From Adiantum capillus-veneris (taxonomy: Eukaryota; Streptophyta; Polypodiopsida; Polypodiales; Pteridaceae), in assembly GCA_014529385.2 (NCBI GenBank), contig CM043952.1:153075057-153139056 (forward strand): a stretch of DNA of 64,000 nucleotides, read 5' to 3'. The notes under the pieces were generated by a model, which made no database searches, was not told the DNA's origin, and was given only the letters and a program-made list of their open reading frames with translations. Numbering within the stretch: the stretch's first letter is position 1; the number at the start of each line of letters is the position of its first letter. Positions 46,089 to 57,347 of this stretch are shown here, one piece after another. The translations under genes were made by a program, and so were the position numbers.

Positions 46089-47774
46089 ATGGCTGGATCA
46101 CAGGACACTGCTCTTTACAATATCAAGAACCTGGATGGAACCAATTTCCCATTGTGGAAGAAGCAGATTTGGCACGTGTTGGTACAAAAGAAGCAGATAA
46201 AACCTATAAAGCTCAAGGGGATAAAACCAGAAGATATGGACGAAGATGAATGGAGCGAAATGGATGAATTGGCAATTGGCCATGCAGTCAGAGATGACAG
46301 CTCTGCATAAAAACAAGACATGGAAGCTAGTTAAATTACCACAGGGCAAAAAGGCTCTACCTTGTAAATGGGTTTACAGGCATAAGATCACCGCTCATGA
46401 TAGTCAGCCAAAGTACAAAGCAAGGCTTGTTGCCAAGGGCTTTAAGCAAGAACAAGGCATTGACTTTGATGAAGTCTTCTCTCCGGTGGTCAAGATGACT
46501 ACATTGAGATGCTTTCTTGCATTGGTTGCCATATTAGATTTGGTGTTGCACCAAATGGATGTCAAGACAGCGTTCTTGCATGGTGATTTAGACGTGGAAA
46601 TTTACATACAACAGCCAGAAGGGTTTGTTGAAAAAGGCAAGGAGATTGGGTATGCCAGTTGTTAAAGAGTCTTTATGGCTTAAAACAATCACCGAGGGCA
46701 TGGTACCATAAATTCCACAAGTTTATGCTTTCTCAAGGCTACAAACGTAGTGAGTTCGATCACTGTCTATATACAAAGAAGGCTAAGGATGGTAGTTGGC
46801 TGATCCTTATTTTGTATGTGGATGACATGTTGATTGCTGGCAAGCACTTGGAAGAAATTTCAGCTTTGAAGTCAAAGATGGCAAAATCGTTTGAGATGAA
46901 AGACATGGGTGAGGCAAGTCATATACTTGGTATGCGCATTGAGAGAGACAGATCAAAGAAGTTGATTTGGTTATTTCAAACAGAGTATATTGACAAGGTT
47001 TTGCAATGTTTCAATATGGAGAAGGGAAAGGCACTGAGTGTTCCATTGCCACCATATGTGAAACTTAGCAAACAAGATTGTCCTGTGTTTGAGGAAGAAC
47101 AGATTGAAATGGATAAGATTCCATATGCATCTGCAGTGGGTAGTTTGATGTATGCAATGATTGCTACTCGCCGAGACATTGCATTTGCAGTGGGAGTAGT
47201 AAGTCGATACATGTCAAACCCAGGCAAGAAACATTGGGAGGCAGTGAAAGGAATATTGAGATACCTGAAAGCTACAAAGAGTATGCGTATATGCTATGGA
47301 AGTCAGGAGCTAAGTGTAAAGGGTTTTATAGACTCAGATTATGCAGGTGACTTAGACAACCGAAGGTCTACGTCAAGGTATGTCTTTACATTGGCTGGTG
47401 GAGCAGTATCATGGCGTTCTAGATTACAAGATTGTGTTACTCAGTCTACTACAGAGGCTGAATATGTTGCAGCATCAGAGGCATGCAAAGAATCAATTTG
47501 GCTTAATCGACTAGTAACAGATTTGGGAATCAAAGAAGTGATGCCTGTGTTATATTGTGATAGTCAAAGTGCTATACAATTGGCTCGCAATCCAGTTTAT
47601 CACTCAAAGACAAAGTATGTGGATGTGAAGTATCATTTCATCAGGGAAATGCTCGAGGATAAGCAACTTCAGCTTGTCAAAGTTCACACCAGAGAAAATC
47701 GTGCTGATCTACTTACAAAAGGACTTCCCTCAGAGAGCTTTGCGCATTTTCGCAAGCAGTTAGGTGTAGGGTAG
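46089..47774 (+). pseudogene. Copia B2 gag start fused to RT and RNase H
   Basis: 46089-46274 encodes the first 62 gag residues (MAGSQDTALYNIKNLDGTNF...), then jumps at a TGGCA shared by both deletion borders into the sequence just before RT, out of frame, so gag stops at 46310. RT is open from 46246 (LAMQSEMTALHKNKTW) to 46665, where one A is missing relative to B1. It continues from 46659 to 47774 with YVDDMLIAG and a complete RNase H (CDSQSAIQLARNPVYHSKTK). The site that is the nonsense codon in B1 is GAG here. Zinc knuckle, protease and integrase are absent, so any movement would need helper proteins. Confidence 0.95.
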
Positions 47775-47863
47775 TACATCACTTCTCTACATCTCTTGTA
47801 TATTAGCTTGTATAGTAGCTTCTCTTACACTTAAAGTACCACATTGGACTTTAAGTGGGAGGT

Positions 47864-48055
47864 TGTTGGGGTATAAAGCCCAATGTGGTCGCCCAGGGAA
47901 GTGGGCGGGCCGCCAGGTATGTACACATATTCTTTTGTAAAAACCTAATAAGAACTCACTATGCTCTACACATTACAGTAGAGCGAGTTCACCATATCGT
48001 CGTGCTCTTCTTCTCGCACTCTCTCTCGCGTCGCACTTCCGCTCGTACTCCTTCA
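47864..48055 (+). repeat. Copia B2 3' LTR
   Basis: 192-bp partner of 44800-44991. Confidence 0.95.
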
Positions 48056-50800
48056 ATAATACCTTAACACTTGAAGAACGATGCACACTTATATTGCACT
48101 GAATCTGTATGTACAGTTGATGTGCTAGCTCCATCGTTACACCTCCTTTGAACACGTTGGGCTGGGGCATACGTATGCTGTAACCCAAAGGCCTCGAGGT
48201 AAAGCTGCAATACATTTGGTGACTCTGACAGTTCATCCTCTTCATCCACTTTGCATCCATAGGTGGATAGTTCTTGAACTTCACCAAATAACGTCTTGTA
48301 ACTTGTCCCTTAACTTTTCTTGCCAAAATTTGCTCAGGTACCAAGATCTCATCAAGTTCATCGACTTCTGGCTGATCTTCCTATGGCATATCTTCTTGCA
48401 CATCACCCACAAAGGGTCTTAGAAGACTCACGTGAAACGCATTATAAATCTTCCAAGTGCCAGGCAATTTCAGCCTATAAGCAACATCACTGATCTTATC
48501 AAGCACTTGAAAAGGCCCATAGTAACGCATGCTGAGTTTAGGAAACAGGCGTTCCTTGCCCCTCATTTTCTTTAACCTTGCCTTTTCAAACCGTAAGAGT
48601 ACCCAATTACCAGATGAAAATAACAATTCATGATGGTGATGATCAACAGTCCTTTTCTCCTTTGCTTGAGTCTTCTCCAAGGCAACTTTGGTTTTCTTTT
48701 ACATTTCATCCATGTTCTCAACATATCGATTTGCCTCAAAGATCTTGTCCTTTGTATGCAAAATGGGAGGAACTTTCTTGCGGCCTTCAACAATCTCAAA
48801 AGGTGCCTTGCCTGTGGACGAATGCACCGTATTGTTGTATGCATACTCAAGCATAGGAAAATATTGTTCCCACTTGACCTTATTATCTGACACATTACAC
48901 TTCAGCAGATCTAAGACAGTAGAATTAGCCTCTTCTGACTGTCCATCAGTTTGTGGACGAAATGAAGACGAGAACTTGAGCATAGTGCCCATGTTCTCAA
49001 ACAATCCTCTCCAAAACAAACTTGTCATGCGAGGACACGATCACTGACAATCGATTGTGGCATACCATGGTACTTAAACACATTGTACATGAACAACCGT
49101 GCCATCTGGTCAGATATTATCTTCTTCCTGACAGGAATAAAATGAGCGTGCTTGTTGAACCTGCAAATAATGGTCCATATACCATCATTCCCTGTCGGCG
49201 TTCTTGGAAGATCAAAGATAAAATCCATAGCAATACTTTCCCATGGCTTATTCGGAATCGGTAGTGGCTGTAATAACCTTGGTGCCTTTTGCTTGTCAAA
49301 CTTGACCTTTTGGCAAATCACGCATGCTCGCACAAAGGCATCCACATCTCTCCTCAAAGTAGGCGAATAAAAGAATGTCTCTATCGCTTTGTTAGTCACG
49401 TCAATACCACGATGCCCTGCATACGGTGGGACATGACTTTCTACCATGACCTTATGTCGCAATGGCCTAGTGACACAAAGTCTGCCATGCATCATCATAA
49501 AACTCTCTTTGAGGAGGTAGTGCTCATGACGTTGCCCATCTTGCAATTGTTCAAAGATCCTTGCAAAATCTTCATCAATAGCATATTGTTCCTTCATGTC
49601 ATCAAGTTCATGATGATAAGGAAATGACACAGCTGAAATTTGTGGCTTCCTTGATAGCGCATCAGCCACAACATTCTTCTTGCCTTCCACATGCATTATC
49701 TGGAAGTGGAACATAAAAAAAATGTTTTCCCATCGCATATGCTTTTCGGATAACTTTGACTGTGTCAAGAAGTATCGCAAGGTCTGATGATCTGTCAGGA
49801 CAACAAAATCAGCACCTAACAGGTAGTGCTTCCGGCTAGAGAGCGCATGAATGACGGATAGCTCTTTCTCATAGATTTGCATAGTCTTTATTGGCCCTTG
49901 CAGGATTCTGCTCTCATAAGCTACTACCCGATCATCTTGCATTAGCATTGCTCCGATGCCACGCGTCACACTGGACCACAAATGACTTCCTGAGGTCTGG
50001 TAGAACAATCACGGGATCTGAAGTCAACTTTTTCTTTAAGAGATTGAAAGCTGAAATCTCTCTTTGGATCCATCTGAAAGTGACCTCTTTCTTTTGCAAA
50101 GCAAAAAGAGGTGAAGCTATCTTAGCAAAATTCATGATAAACCTTCTGTAGTATGAGCACAATCCCAAGAAGCTTGGGACATGGTGCACAGTCTATAAGT
50201 CTGGCCATGTCTTAATAGCTTCAACCTTTGCGGGAGCCATGCGGACACCATCCTTTGACACCGTTGGGCCAAGAAAGTGGATCTCTTCTAAGAAGAATTC
50301 ACTCTTCTTAGGATTGACAAGTAACCTGTGACTGCGCAGCTCTTCGAACACAATGGTCAAGTGACACCTATGCTCCTCTTCATGCTTCGAATAGACTATC
50401 ATGTCATCAAAGAATGTGTCAACAAACTTTTGATGCGAGCGGAAAATCCGGTCCATCATCCTATTAAATGTAGCAGGAGCATTTGTAAGACCAAATGGCA
50501 TCACTAGGAACTTATAAAGACCAAACGTGGTTCTAAACGCAGTCTTGTGCACATTTTCTGGCCTTATACGAATTTGATGGTACCCACTCTTAAGGTCTAT
50601 CTTGCTGAAAATTGCAGCACCCTCTAAACGATAAAGAATATCATCAATCCTTGGGATAGGAAACCTGTTCTTGATGGTATTCTTATTCAACGCACGATAA
50701 TCAATACACATGCGCCAAGAGCTATCCTTCTTCTGTACTAGGAGCACTGGGGAGCAAAAAGGTGAAGAACTAGGCTGAATTAACCCCTTCACTAAAATTT
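48056..50800 (-). pseudogene. Gypsy G2 RT, RNase H, integrase and chromodomain
   Basis: RT frame from 50792 ([21 protein letters not shown]) through [20 protein letters not shown] and [19 protein letters not shown] to FFDDMIVYSK; a stop at 50193-50195 is followed by more of the same frame to 49932. After a slip, 50008-49025 carries RNase H (GIGAMLMQDDRVVAYESRI, TDHQTLRYFLTQSKLSEKH) and integrase (PPYAGHRGIDVTNKAIETFF, CVICQKVKFDKQ, AMDFIFDLPRT). After another slip at 49025 comes 49028-48699 (SSFRPQTDGQSEEANSTV). 48680-48381 has LKLPGTWKIYNAFHVSLLRP. The chromodomain-like end (RRYLVKFKNYPPMDAKWM) is at 48344-48200. Confidence 0.9.
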
Positions 50801-51885
50801 CCTCAACCTAGCCCATAACCTCTTTTTACTGAGCCGCACTAACCCGTAGGGAGGTTTGTTTGGTGGGCTACACTCTTGCACCAAATCAATCGTATGGTCC
50901 TCAAGGCTCAAGCCTCTTGGGCAGCAATTGCGACGGTAATGAATCAGAAAAACAGTCTTTAAACTCACGCAAAAATGTTGACCTTTCTTTATCTAAAACA
51001 GTAAATTTGACTGACAACTATCTGAAACATCACGTGCAAAAATCAAGTATGTAGAAAGATGATTTTTAATTACAGAAGTGATAGCCGAAGCAGATACAAT
51101 AGGGATAGAATCCCCTTTGAGCTTTACATCCAAAACATGAGTTTTGCCGCTATGGACAAGGGTGATCGTTTTGCCGAAGACATCCAGCACACCATGTACT
51201 TTGGACGTCCACGGGATTCCAAGTAGCGCATCACATCCTTCCAATGGCATGATATAGAACTTTGCAGTGTCCACATACGACTGAATATGCAGACTCAATT
51301 TTCCAATAATGGAGTAACACACTTTGAGTGGCCAGGACATGCCAACAATGTCTCTGCCGTGTACCCCATCTCTTAAGCTCTGATGCCCAACTTCATAGCT
51401 AACTCTGGTGAGATAAAGTTTGCTTTGGCACCTGGATCAAAGAAGATGAGTGCCGTGTGATCTTTGACTTTACCCCATGTTGTGCATAACTCGCTGGCAT
51501 CTGTGCTTGGCCTGTCACCCACCATATCGGGCACCAAACCTGCCGTGGGCTCAGGCTTCTTTCCTTTCTTGTCCTCTTTATCATCCAAGTTGGCTGGTCT
51601 TTTTGTCACAAAGTGATGACGTGGCGGATAGCAGAAACCCTAATTTCTGCCAGAAACCCTAATTTCCGGAAATCGCGGAGGCTGAAATTTATTTATTTAT
51701 TTATTTTTTTGGAAAATGATGAGCGACGCAAATTTCGCTTTTTCTCTACTTAAATGAGAAAGAGAGAGAGAATGCTTTTGCTTTCATGTTTTGACTCTCT
51801 GTGAGAGAGAGAGAGCAATTGCTTTTGATTTGAAGCTTTTGGGGCTCTGCTTTTGGACATCCCTTGTAACCTTTAAATTAGTGGT
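50679..51885. repeat. 1,207-bp tandem duplication, copy 1
   Basis: Copy 1 of a direct tandem repeat; copy 2 is 51886-53092. The unit joins the start of G2 RT, the protease region and the first 282 bp of the solo gypsy LTR. I count about five base differences between copies, so over 99% identity. The two joints share GGT. Confidence 0.95.
51000..51610 (-). pseudogene. Gypsy G2 protease region (copy 1)
   Basis: Two adjoining frames (51609-51373 and 51340-50993): LCTTWGKVKDHTALIFFDPG, then AKANFISPELAMKLGIRA, then FYIMPLEGCDALLGIPW and SIPIVSASAITSVIKN. The active-site triad reads Asp-Pro-Gly where Asp-Ser/Thr-Gly is expected. A second copy lies at 52207-52817 because of the tandem duplication (HTAL becomes RTAL; PWTS becomes PWMS). 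Upstream it joins the gag zinc knuckle at 53343, across the solo LTR in copy 2. Confidence 0.8.
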
Positions 51886-53092
51886 ATTCTTATTCAACGC
51901 ACGATAATCAATACACATGCGCCAAGAGCTATCCTTCTTCTGTACTAGGAGCACTGGGGAGCAAAAAGGTGAAGAACTAGGCTGAATTAACCCCTTCACT
52001 AAAATTTCCTCAACCTAGCCCATAACCTCTTTTTACTGAGCCGCACTAACCCGTAGGGAGGTTTGTTTGGTGGGCTACACTCTTGCACCAAATCAATCGT
52101 ATGGTCCTCAAGGCTCAAGCCTCTTGGGCAGCAATTGCGACGGTAATGAATCAGAAAAACAGTCTTTAAACTCACGCAAAAATGTTGACCTTTCTTTATC
52201 TAAAACAGTAAATTTGACTGACAACTATCTGAAACATCACGTGCAAAAATCAAGTATGTAGAAAGATGATTTTTAATTACAGAAGTGATAGCCGAAGCAG
52301 ATACAATAGGGATAGAATCCCCTTTGAGCTTTACATCCAAAACATGAGTTTTGCCGCTATGGACAAGGGTGATCGTTTTGCCGAAGACATCCAGCACACC
52401 ATGTACTTTGGACATCCACGGGATTCCAAGTAGCGCATCACATCCTTCCAATGGCATGATATAGAACTTTGCAGTGTCCACATACGACTGAATATGCAGA
52501 CTCAATTTTCCAATAATGGAGTAACACACTTTGAGTGGCCAGGACATGCCAACAATGTCTCTGCCGTGTACCCCATCTCTTAAGCTCTGATGCCCAACTT
52601 CATAGCTAACTCTGGTGAGATAAAGTTTGCTTTGGCACCTGGATCAAAGAAGATGAGTGCCGTGCGATCTTTGACTTTACCCCATGTTGTGCATAACTCG
52701 CTGGCATCTGTGCTTGGCCTGTCACCCACCATATCGGGCACCAAACCTGCCGTGGGCTCAGGCTTCTTTCCTTTCTTGTCCTCTTTATCATCCAAGTTGG
52801 CTGGTCTTTTTGTCACAAAGTGATGACGTGGCGGACAACAGAAACCCTAATTTCTGCCAGAAACCCTAATTTCCGGAAATCGCGGAGGCTGAAATTTATT
52901 TATTTATTTATTCTTTTGGAAAATGATGAGCGACGCAAATTTCGCTTTTTCTCTACTTAAATGAGAAAGAGAGAGAGAATGCTTTTGCTTTCATGTTTTG
53001 ACTCTCTGTGAGAGAGAGAGAGCAATTGCTTTTGATTTGAAGCTTTTGGGGCTCTGCTTTTGGACATCCCTTGTAACCTTTAAATTAGTGGT
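51886..53092. repeat. 1,207-bp tandem duplication, copy 2
   Basis: Direct copy of 50679-51885. It continues into the intact remainder of the solo LTR, showing which copy is ancestral on that side. Confidence 0.95.
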
Positions 53093-53342
53093 GAGGGCCT
53101 CACTTCCCAGAGCATCTGGACGCAGAGTCTGAGAGTGAAACCCTAACCGCTCTCTTGTACTTTGATGATTGATTAATATAAAAAGAAATACCGAAAGGGG
53201 CGCCAGTCTTTGGGGCCAATATCTCTAGGCACGGAACTGCGCCGGGCCAGTGCAAATCTATTGTGATCTGTGAATTGTTTTGAAGTGGTTATTTGGTGCT
53301 GTCGCGGTTGATTCTTGACTTGGAGTGTCCAAGTTTGTTACA
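52811..53342 (+). repeat. Solo LTR of a G1-related gypsy, inserted in G2 gag/protease
   Basis: 532 bp, TGTCACAAAGTGATGACG...TTTGTTACA, with a perfect CTTTT target duplication (52806-52810/53343-53347). Its 3' half resembles the G1 LTR (CAGAGCATCTGGACGCAGAG; CTTGACTTGG-GTGTCCAAG). Its 5' half differs. It runs opposite to G2. A 282-bp piece of it (51604-51885) was carried into duplication copy 1. Confidence 0.95.
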
Positions 53343-55029
53343 CTTTTCCTTTGTTGACAATCTGCAGCAAAGTGACTAGGCTGCTCGCATATAAAGCACT
53401 TATTCTCAGCCATCAAGACCTTCTCCTCGAGTGACTTACGCACAAAAGGCTTCCTTTTCTGTTTCTTTGCCTGCGCTCCAAAAGTCTCGACTGAGTCCTT
53501 GTCCTTGTTGACCTTTTCTGACCCCTGTGACGCTTCAAGAGCCTTTTCACAAAGGGCTTCTTGCTGAATTTTTCTTTTGCTGCCCCCCTTTCACGTTGTC
53601 CGGACACCCACTGTCTTCTCTCTTCAACAAGGCAAGACCAGTGTTGGCAACTTCCATAAGCTGAGTGAGGGTAGCCACTATGTTCTTTGTACAGTAATCT
53701 CGAAGCCCTTTAGGCAGCCCACAACAATACTTCTCAATATGCTCTGTCAGTTGCACATACCTGTAGGAGGTTACTGAGAGCAACGCTTTACAAAACCTCC
53801 GATTGTACTCCTATAGGCTCTTGCAAGTAGCCGCAGTGAGTTGGTGCCAATCCGTCATGACATCGGCTTCAAATTCATCTGACAGCCATGCAGATGCAAA
53901 CATTTGCTTGAAGTATACCCATGTAGCGGGTGCCTGCCCTTGCATCAACAATGTCGTCCACCATGTAAGTGCAATGTCTTTCAAGAAAGTGGCAGCTTTC
54001 TTGACCTAGAGGCCTCTGTAAAATTTCCTCCTACATAAGCTGTATCAAACTGCTGGAGGAAAGTAAGAGCCTTTGCCTTATCCTCAAAGCTGCTGAAAGT
54101 GCTAAACTTTACAGCTGCACCACCTTCTTTGTAAGATTTCGGCTTTTCCAGTGCCCCCAAATGGGCACTGTAGTAGGGATCATCGACATTCCTTGGCTAT
54201 TGACATTTTGCGTCGTGTCATATCTGTCTGCTGTCCAGGAAAACCAGCTATGCCAAAGTTTCCATGTGGCACCCCAAAGTGGCCCTGATTGCTCTAAAAG
54301 TTTTGCTGCATGCTGATATTACCATACATGGGGTTTGGCATCATGCCTTGTATACCCCCAAACACTGTTCCTGGCATATGTTGTTGGTTTCCAGGCGTAT
54401 AACCAGCCATGCTCCGAAACACTAATCCACCCCCAAAAAATGCAGGATGTACCATGGATGGTGGAGAAACTTGATGAATTGCCTGGAAACTGGTTCCTTG
54501 TCCATATTAATGCAACATGTGGACTCTGAAAGGTGGTGGGCTGAATTGGCAAAACCTGTGGAGTTGGCGTCCTAACCACCTGTTCATGGATGAAAGGAAC
54601 CTGTCTGGAGCCCCTGACTACGCAATGTGCGAGTGCTCCCTATCCTGCTTGGACGCATGAAGTATGTGGGCTTGAGCCTCATCGGGCTTTACTAGCTATG
54701 TGAGTTGCCTTGTCCGCTGTGGCACTGGTGGCGCTCGCAAAAACTCCATAAACCTTGGGTTCTGCACCAGTCAAGAAAACACATTTACAACGGCAACCAA
54801 CCGAGTCTGAACGCATCACTTCAAGTTGTCCAATCATAAAGTCCTGCATTGGTGGAGCATTCATATCAACAAGAGGTATAGACAGACATGGCAATGAACT
54901 CTCGCTAACCTCAAAATACTGTAGGAATTTTCTGCCTGTCCTATGAAGAGGAACCCTCTTCCATGATGCCTTTTCCTTTGTCGGACATAGTCCCGTGTTC
55001 CTGTACTCCGTGTCTTCGCCGCAAACCAA
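53343..55029 (-). pseudogene. Gypsy G2 gag, decayed
   Basis: The minus-strand frame 55029-54679 begins MVCGEDTEYRNTGL and continues in the same frame, after stops, at 54579-54319 (VRTPTPQVLPIQPTTFQSPH). 53783-53547 gives HIEKYCCGLPKGLRDYC and LMEVANTGLALLKRED, the gypsy gag C-terminal region (compare QIERFCCGLPTEIRDYG in G1). The zinc knuckle CFICEQPSHFAADC is in 53443-53350, interrupted right after it by the solo LTR. The N-terminal 110 residues are unlike G1 gag, and I do not recognise them. The start is uncertain. Confidence 0.7.
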
Positions 55030-55080
55030 TCGAGGCTCACTTCTTGAGGAAAAAGTGATTCTGTCGCGACGACGGAACCA

Positions 55081-56586
55081 AGAAACCAGCCCATAGGGCG
55101 GTAGAAGTAGGCTTTCACCCGAAACTTTACTTTAGACTTTAGGATACAGAGAAACTTTGCAAATAAAAACCTGTAACGGGAATTGACACTTCAAGCACAC
55201 ATGGCTTGGAAGCTAAAGCGCTAGCAAGCAGACGCCGACATCTGCTGGCCCCAAGACTGGCGCCCCTTTCAGTATTTCTTTATTGTATTCAAAGAGGGAA
55301 TAAACCCTGTGATTTCCTACAAGCTGTCCCACATAATTTGGGCTGAAAATGTCTTGTTCTGGCCTGATTTCGTCAACATAATGGCAGTAGAACGCTTCAC
55401 AGACAGTATCCCCACGCAAAAATTGACTTTCCCAACGCATATGGACACTCTGCAAAACCTGGCGAGAATCTGCAACATGCTGAATTCTCTGTTTTCTGCC
55501 CTGAAAATGCGCCAGATCACTCGCTTAGCGGTTTCCTCGTGTCCTCGTACCTCCTGGGGGTATTATGGACCGTTTAGGGCCGAAACTCTAAACGTTCAAA
55601 AATACAGAGCAGGCTGTATTTTCCTGTTTTGGGCTCCGTTTTGCGAGCCGGGCACATCCGTAGCAAGTCCTCGATCTCCCGCACCTGTAGGGCTACTTGC
55701 GCTTTGAATTGGACAAGATTTCTTGCGTGAAATCTCTCCGAAGTCACCTGTACTTGCAGGGGATTAGCAACTAGCTAATCCAGTACCTTTGCAAGAAACT
55801 CAGCAATCGCGCATGAACCCACACAATTGTACATATGTCAAATGAAAAGCCCTCTTGTGGGGCATCACATAACTGCACGGAGGGGAGAGAGAGAGCAGTG
55901 AATGCTGCGAAAGGCTTCAGTTCTTGCACTTCACTCTACATAGAGGGTAGGCAAGCACACAATAGTTTTGGTACCTGCAACAATCCACCATACGGCTGAA
56001 AATGCAGCCCCACGTTTAATTTCAACGCTTCTCTCTCTCTCTCTCAAGCTGGAAAGTGACTGAAAATGTGCCAAATGGCACTCATGCATGGTTTTCTCGT
56101 TTTGCACCTTCTGGTCTAAAAATATCTCAAATTGTTGCTCAGTTGACTTAGCGGCAAAGTAATAAAATGTTCCTCTTGTCATTCCGGAGCTAATGACGTG
56201 AACAGATTTCATGGCAAAAAATAGGAGCTCCCTAAATTTTAGGAGATGCTTCCATGGCACTTCCATTGGTCATTTGACCATCTATCACCACCGGGACCAC
56301 ATCCAAAAAAGCAATGTAGCCCATTTATCGGGTGTTCTTCTCTTCGAACTTTGAGTAGAGTCTAGACATACTTTTATTGCTCGGATTCCAGTGCTGGTCG
56401 GCCCGACCAACTCATGGTGACAAGGCCTTCCTGTTTGCGGGTGAAACTCTCGGCCTTCGGCCATTTCACACTGGCCATACAGTGTCCATCCATTTGCAAC
56501 TTAAAAAAGAGGGTCCCAAAAATTAAACAAAAATCAAGGAAAAGAAACCAACAACTAAGGTTAGCAGTTGCCACGTCCTTGTGATA
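55081..56586 (-). repeat. Gypsy G2 5' LTR
   Basis: About 1.5 kb. The outer end reads TATCACAAGGACGTGGCAAC, matching TGCCACGAGGACGTGGCAAC of the 3' LTR. The inner end matches the GAAACC...GGGCGGTAG end of the 3' copy. Long internal stretches match 43865-44560. The inner boundary is good to a few bases. Confidence 0.75.
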
Positions 56587-57060
56587 GGAAGTTTGCCAGA
56601 GCGGAGTACAGACGTCAACTGCAGGTTGACACGTGTGTGAAAAGATTGATGAAGTACTCGAGAGACCCGAGATTTGCGAAACACTTGAAGATTACCCGAT
56701 TTATGAGATTCACTCGAGATGGCGTGAGGCCATTGATTCTCGTGTCAGGTCGGGATGAAAGCTGAAAGGACAGACAAGTGCAAAAAAGCGGACGCGATAC
56801 TCGCAGAAAGGGGTGGATAGATCTCTTGACAAGAAGATGAACCTGATAATGAAAGGCTTGAAGCACTCTCGGAAGAAGAATCGGAGGATTTCCCCGGTTA
56901 TTTGGGCTGGAAGTCGAGTTTCGAGGCGGCAAGCAGATCCAAGAAGCGTGCGTCTTCACAAAGTTCCGACAGCTCGTCATCCTCTAGTTCCAAAGAGGAT
57001 TTGGGGCCACAAACTTTGAGGAAGCGCTCCTGCGAACTTCGGGCTGCTTTTCCTCTCAGA
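56587..57060 (+). pseudogene. Gag fragment of a G1-like gypsy
   Basis: EYRRQLQVDTCVKRLMKYSR and DPRFAKHL match G1 gag (ELQEMQRRQQVDECTKQM..., DPKFANFL). Further on come EDFPGYLGWKSSFEAASRSK and a serine run, parallel to DYLDYLGCQSSFTSARKQK in G1. It begins exactly at the outer end of the G2 LTR. No LTR or primer site is attached. It may belong to an element related to G1 whose 5' end was lost when G2 arrived or in a later deletion. Confidence 0.7.
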
Positions 57061-57347
57061 TATCATTAGAGAAGTTTTGCGCTCTCTATTATCCTAGCCT
57101 TTAGGACCCAATCACAATTGATGCTTTTACTGCTGCATCAGACCAGGACACAATGTAGAATTTTCCTTTCAGTACTCCATCAAACATACAGAAGGTATGA
57201 GAGCTAAGTGTAGCTCATTTTACACTGTCAGGTTTTTCAGTAACTTGCTGGTTGCCTGTAGCCAATAAAGAGTGTAAAGAGATTAATGTTAGCTGAAGGC
57301 ATACCATTGGGCTTGATAAAGTTAATAGTGTTGGTGTTTTGTTGTAG
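57061..57347 (+). other. Putative ARPC4 intron end
   Basis: No transposon features. It ends in TGTTTTGTTGTAG, a good pyrimidine-rich acceptor site. Confidence 0.5.

Larger units (their letters stand above)
44800..48055 (+). mobile_element. Copia B2, young internally deleted copy nested in G2
   Basis: 3,256 bp with 192-bp LTRs (44800-44991 and 47864-48055) differing at about four positions. The target duplication is a perfect ATAAT (44795-44799/48056-48060). Primer site TGGTATCAGAGC at 44994-45005, purine tract 47853-47863. Compared with B1 it lacks 2,294 bp from gag to just before RT. The leader 44992-46088 is full length and non-coding. Confidence 0.95.
42107..56586 (-). mobile_element. Gypsy G2: large Ty3/gypsy chromovirus with nested insertions
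   Basis: Minus-strand element: 5' LTR 55081-56586 (approximate inner edge), gag 53343-55029, protease 51000-51610 (duplicated), RT to chromodomain 50800-48056, 3' untranslated region 44627-44799, purine tract 44612-44626 (same TTTCAAGAGGGGGTA as G1) and 3' LTR 42107-44611. It hosts Copia B2, a solo gypsy LTR and a 1,207-bp tandem duplication. The possible primer site at 55070-55080 (TGGTTCCGTCG on the minus strand) does not match initiator tRNA-Met. The outer flanks (TCGGT on the left, GGAAG on the right) do not match. Confidence 0.8.
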
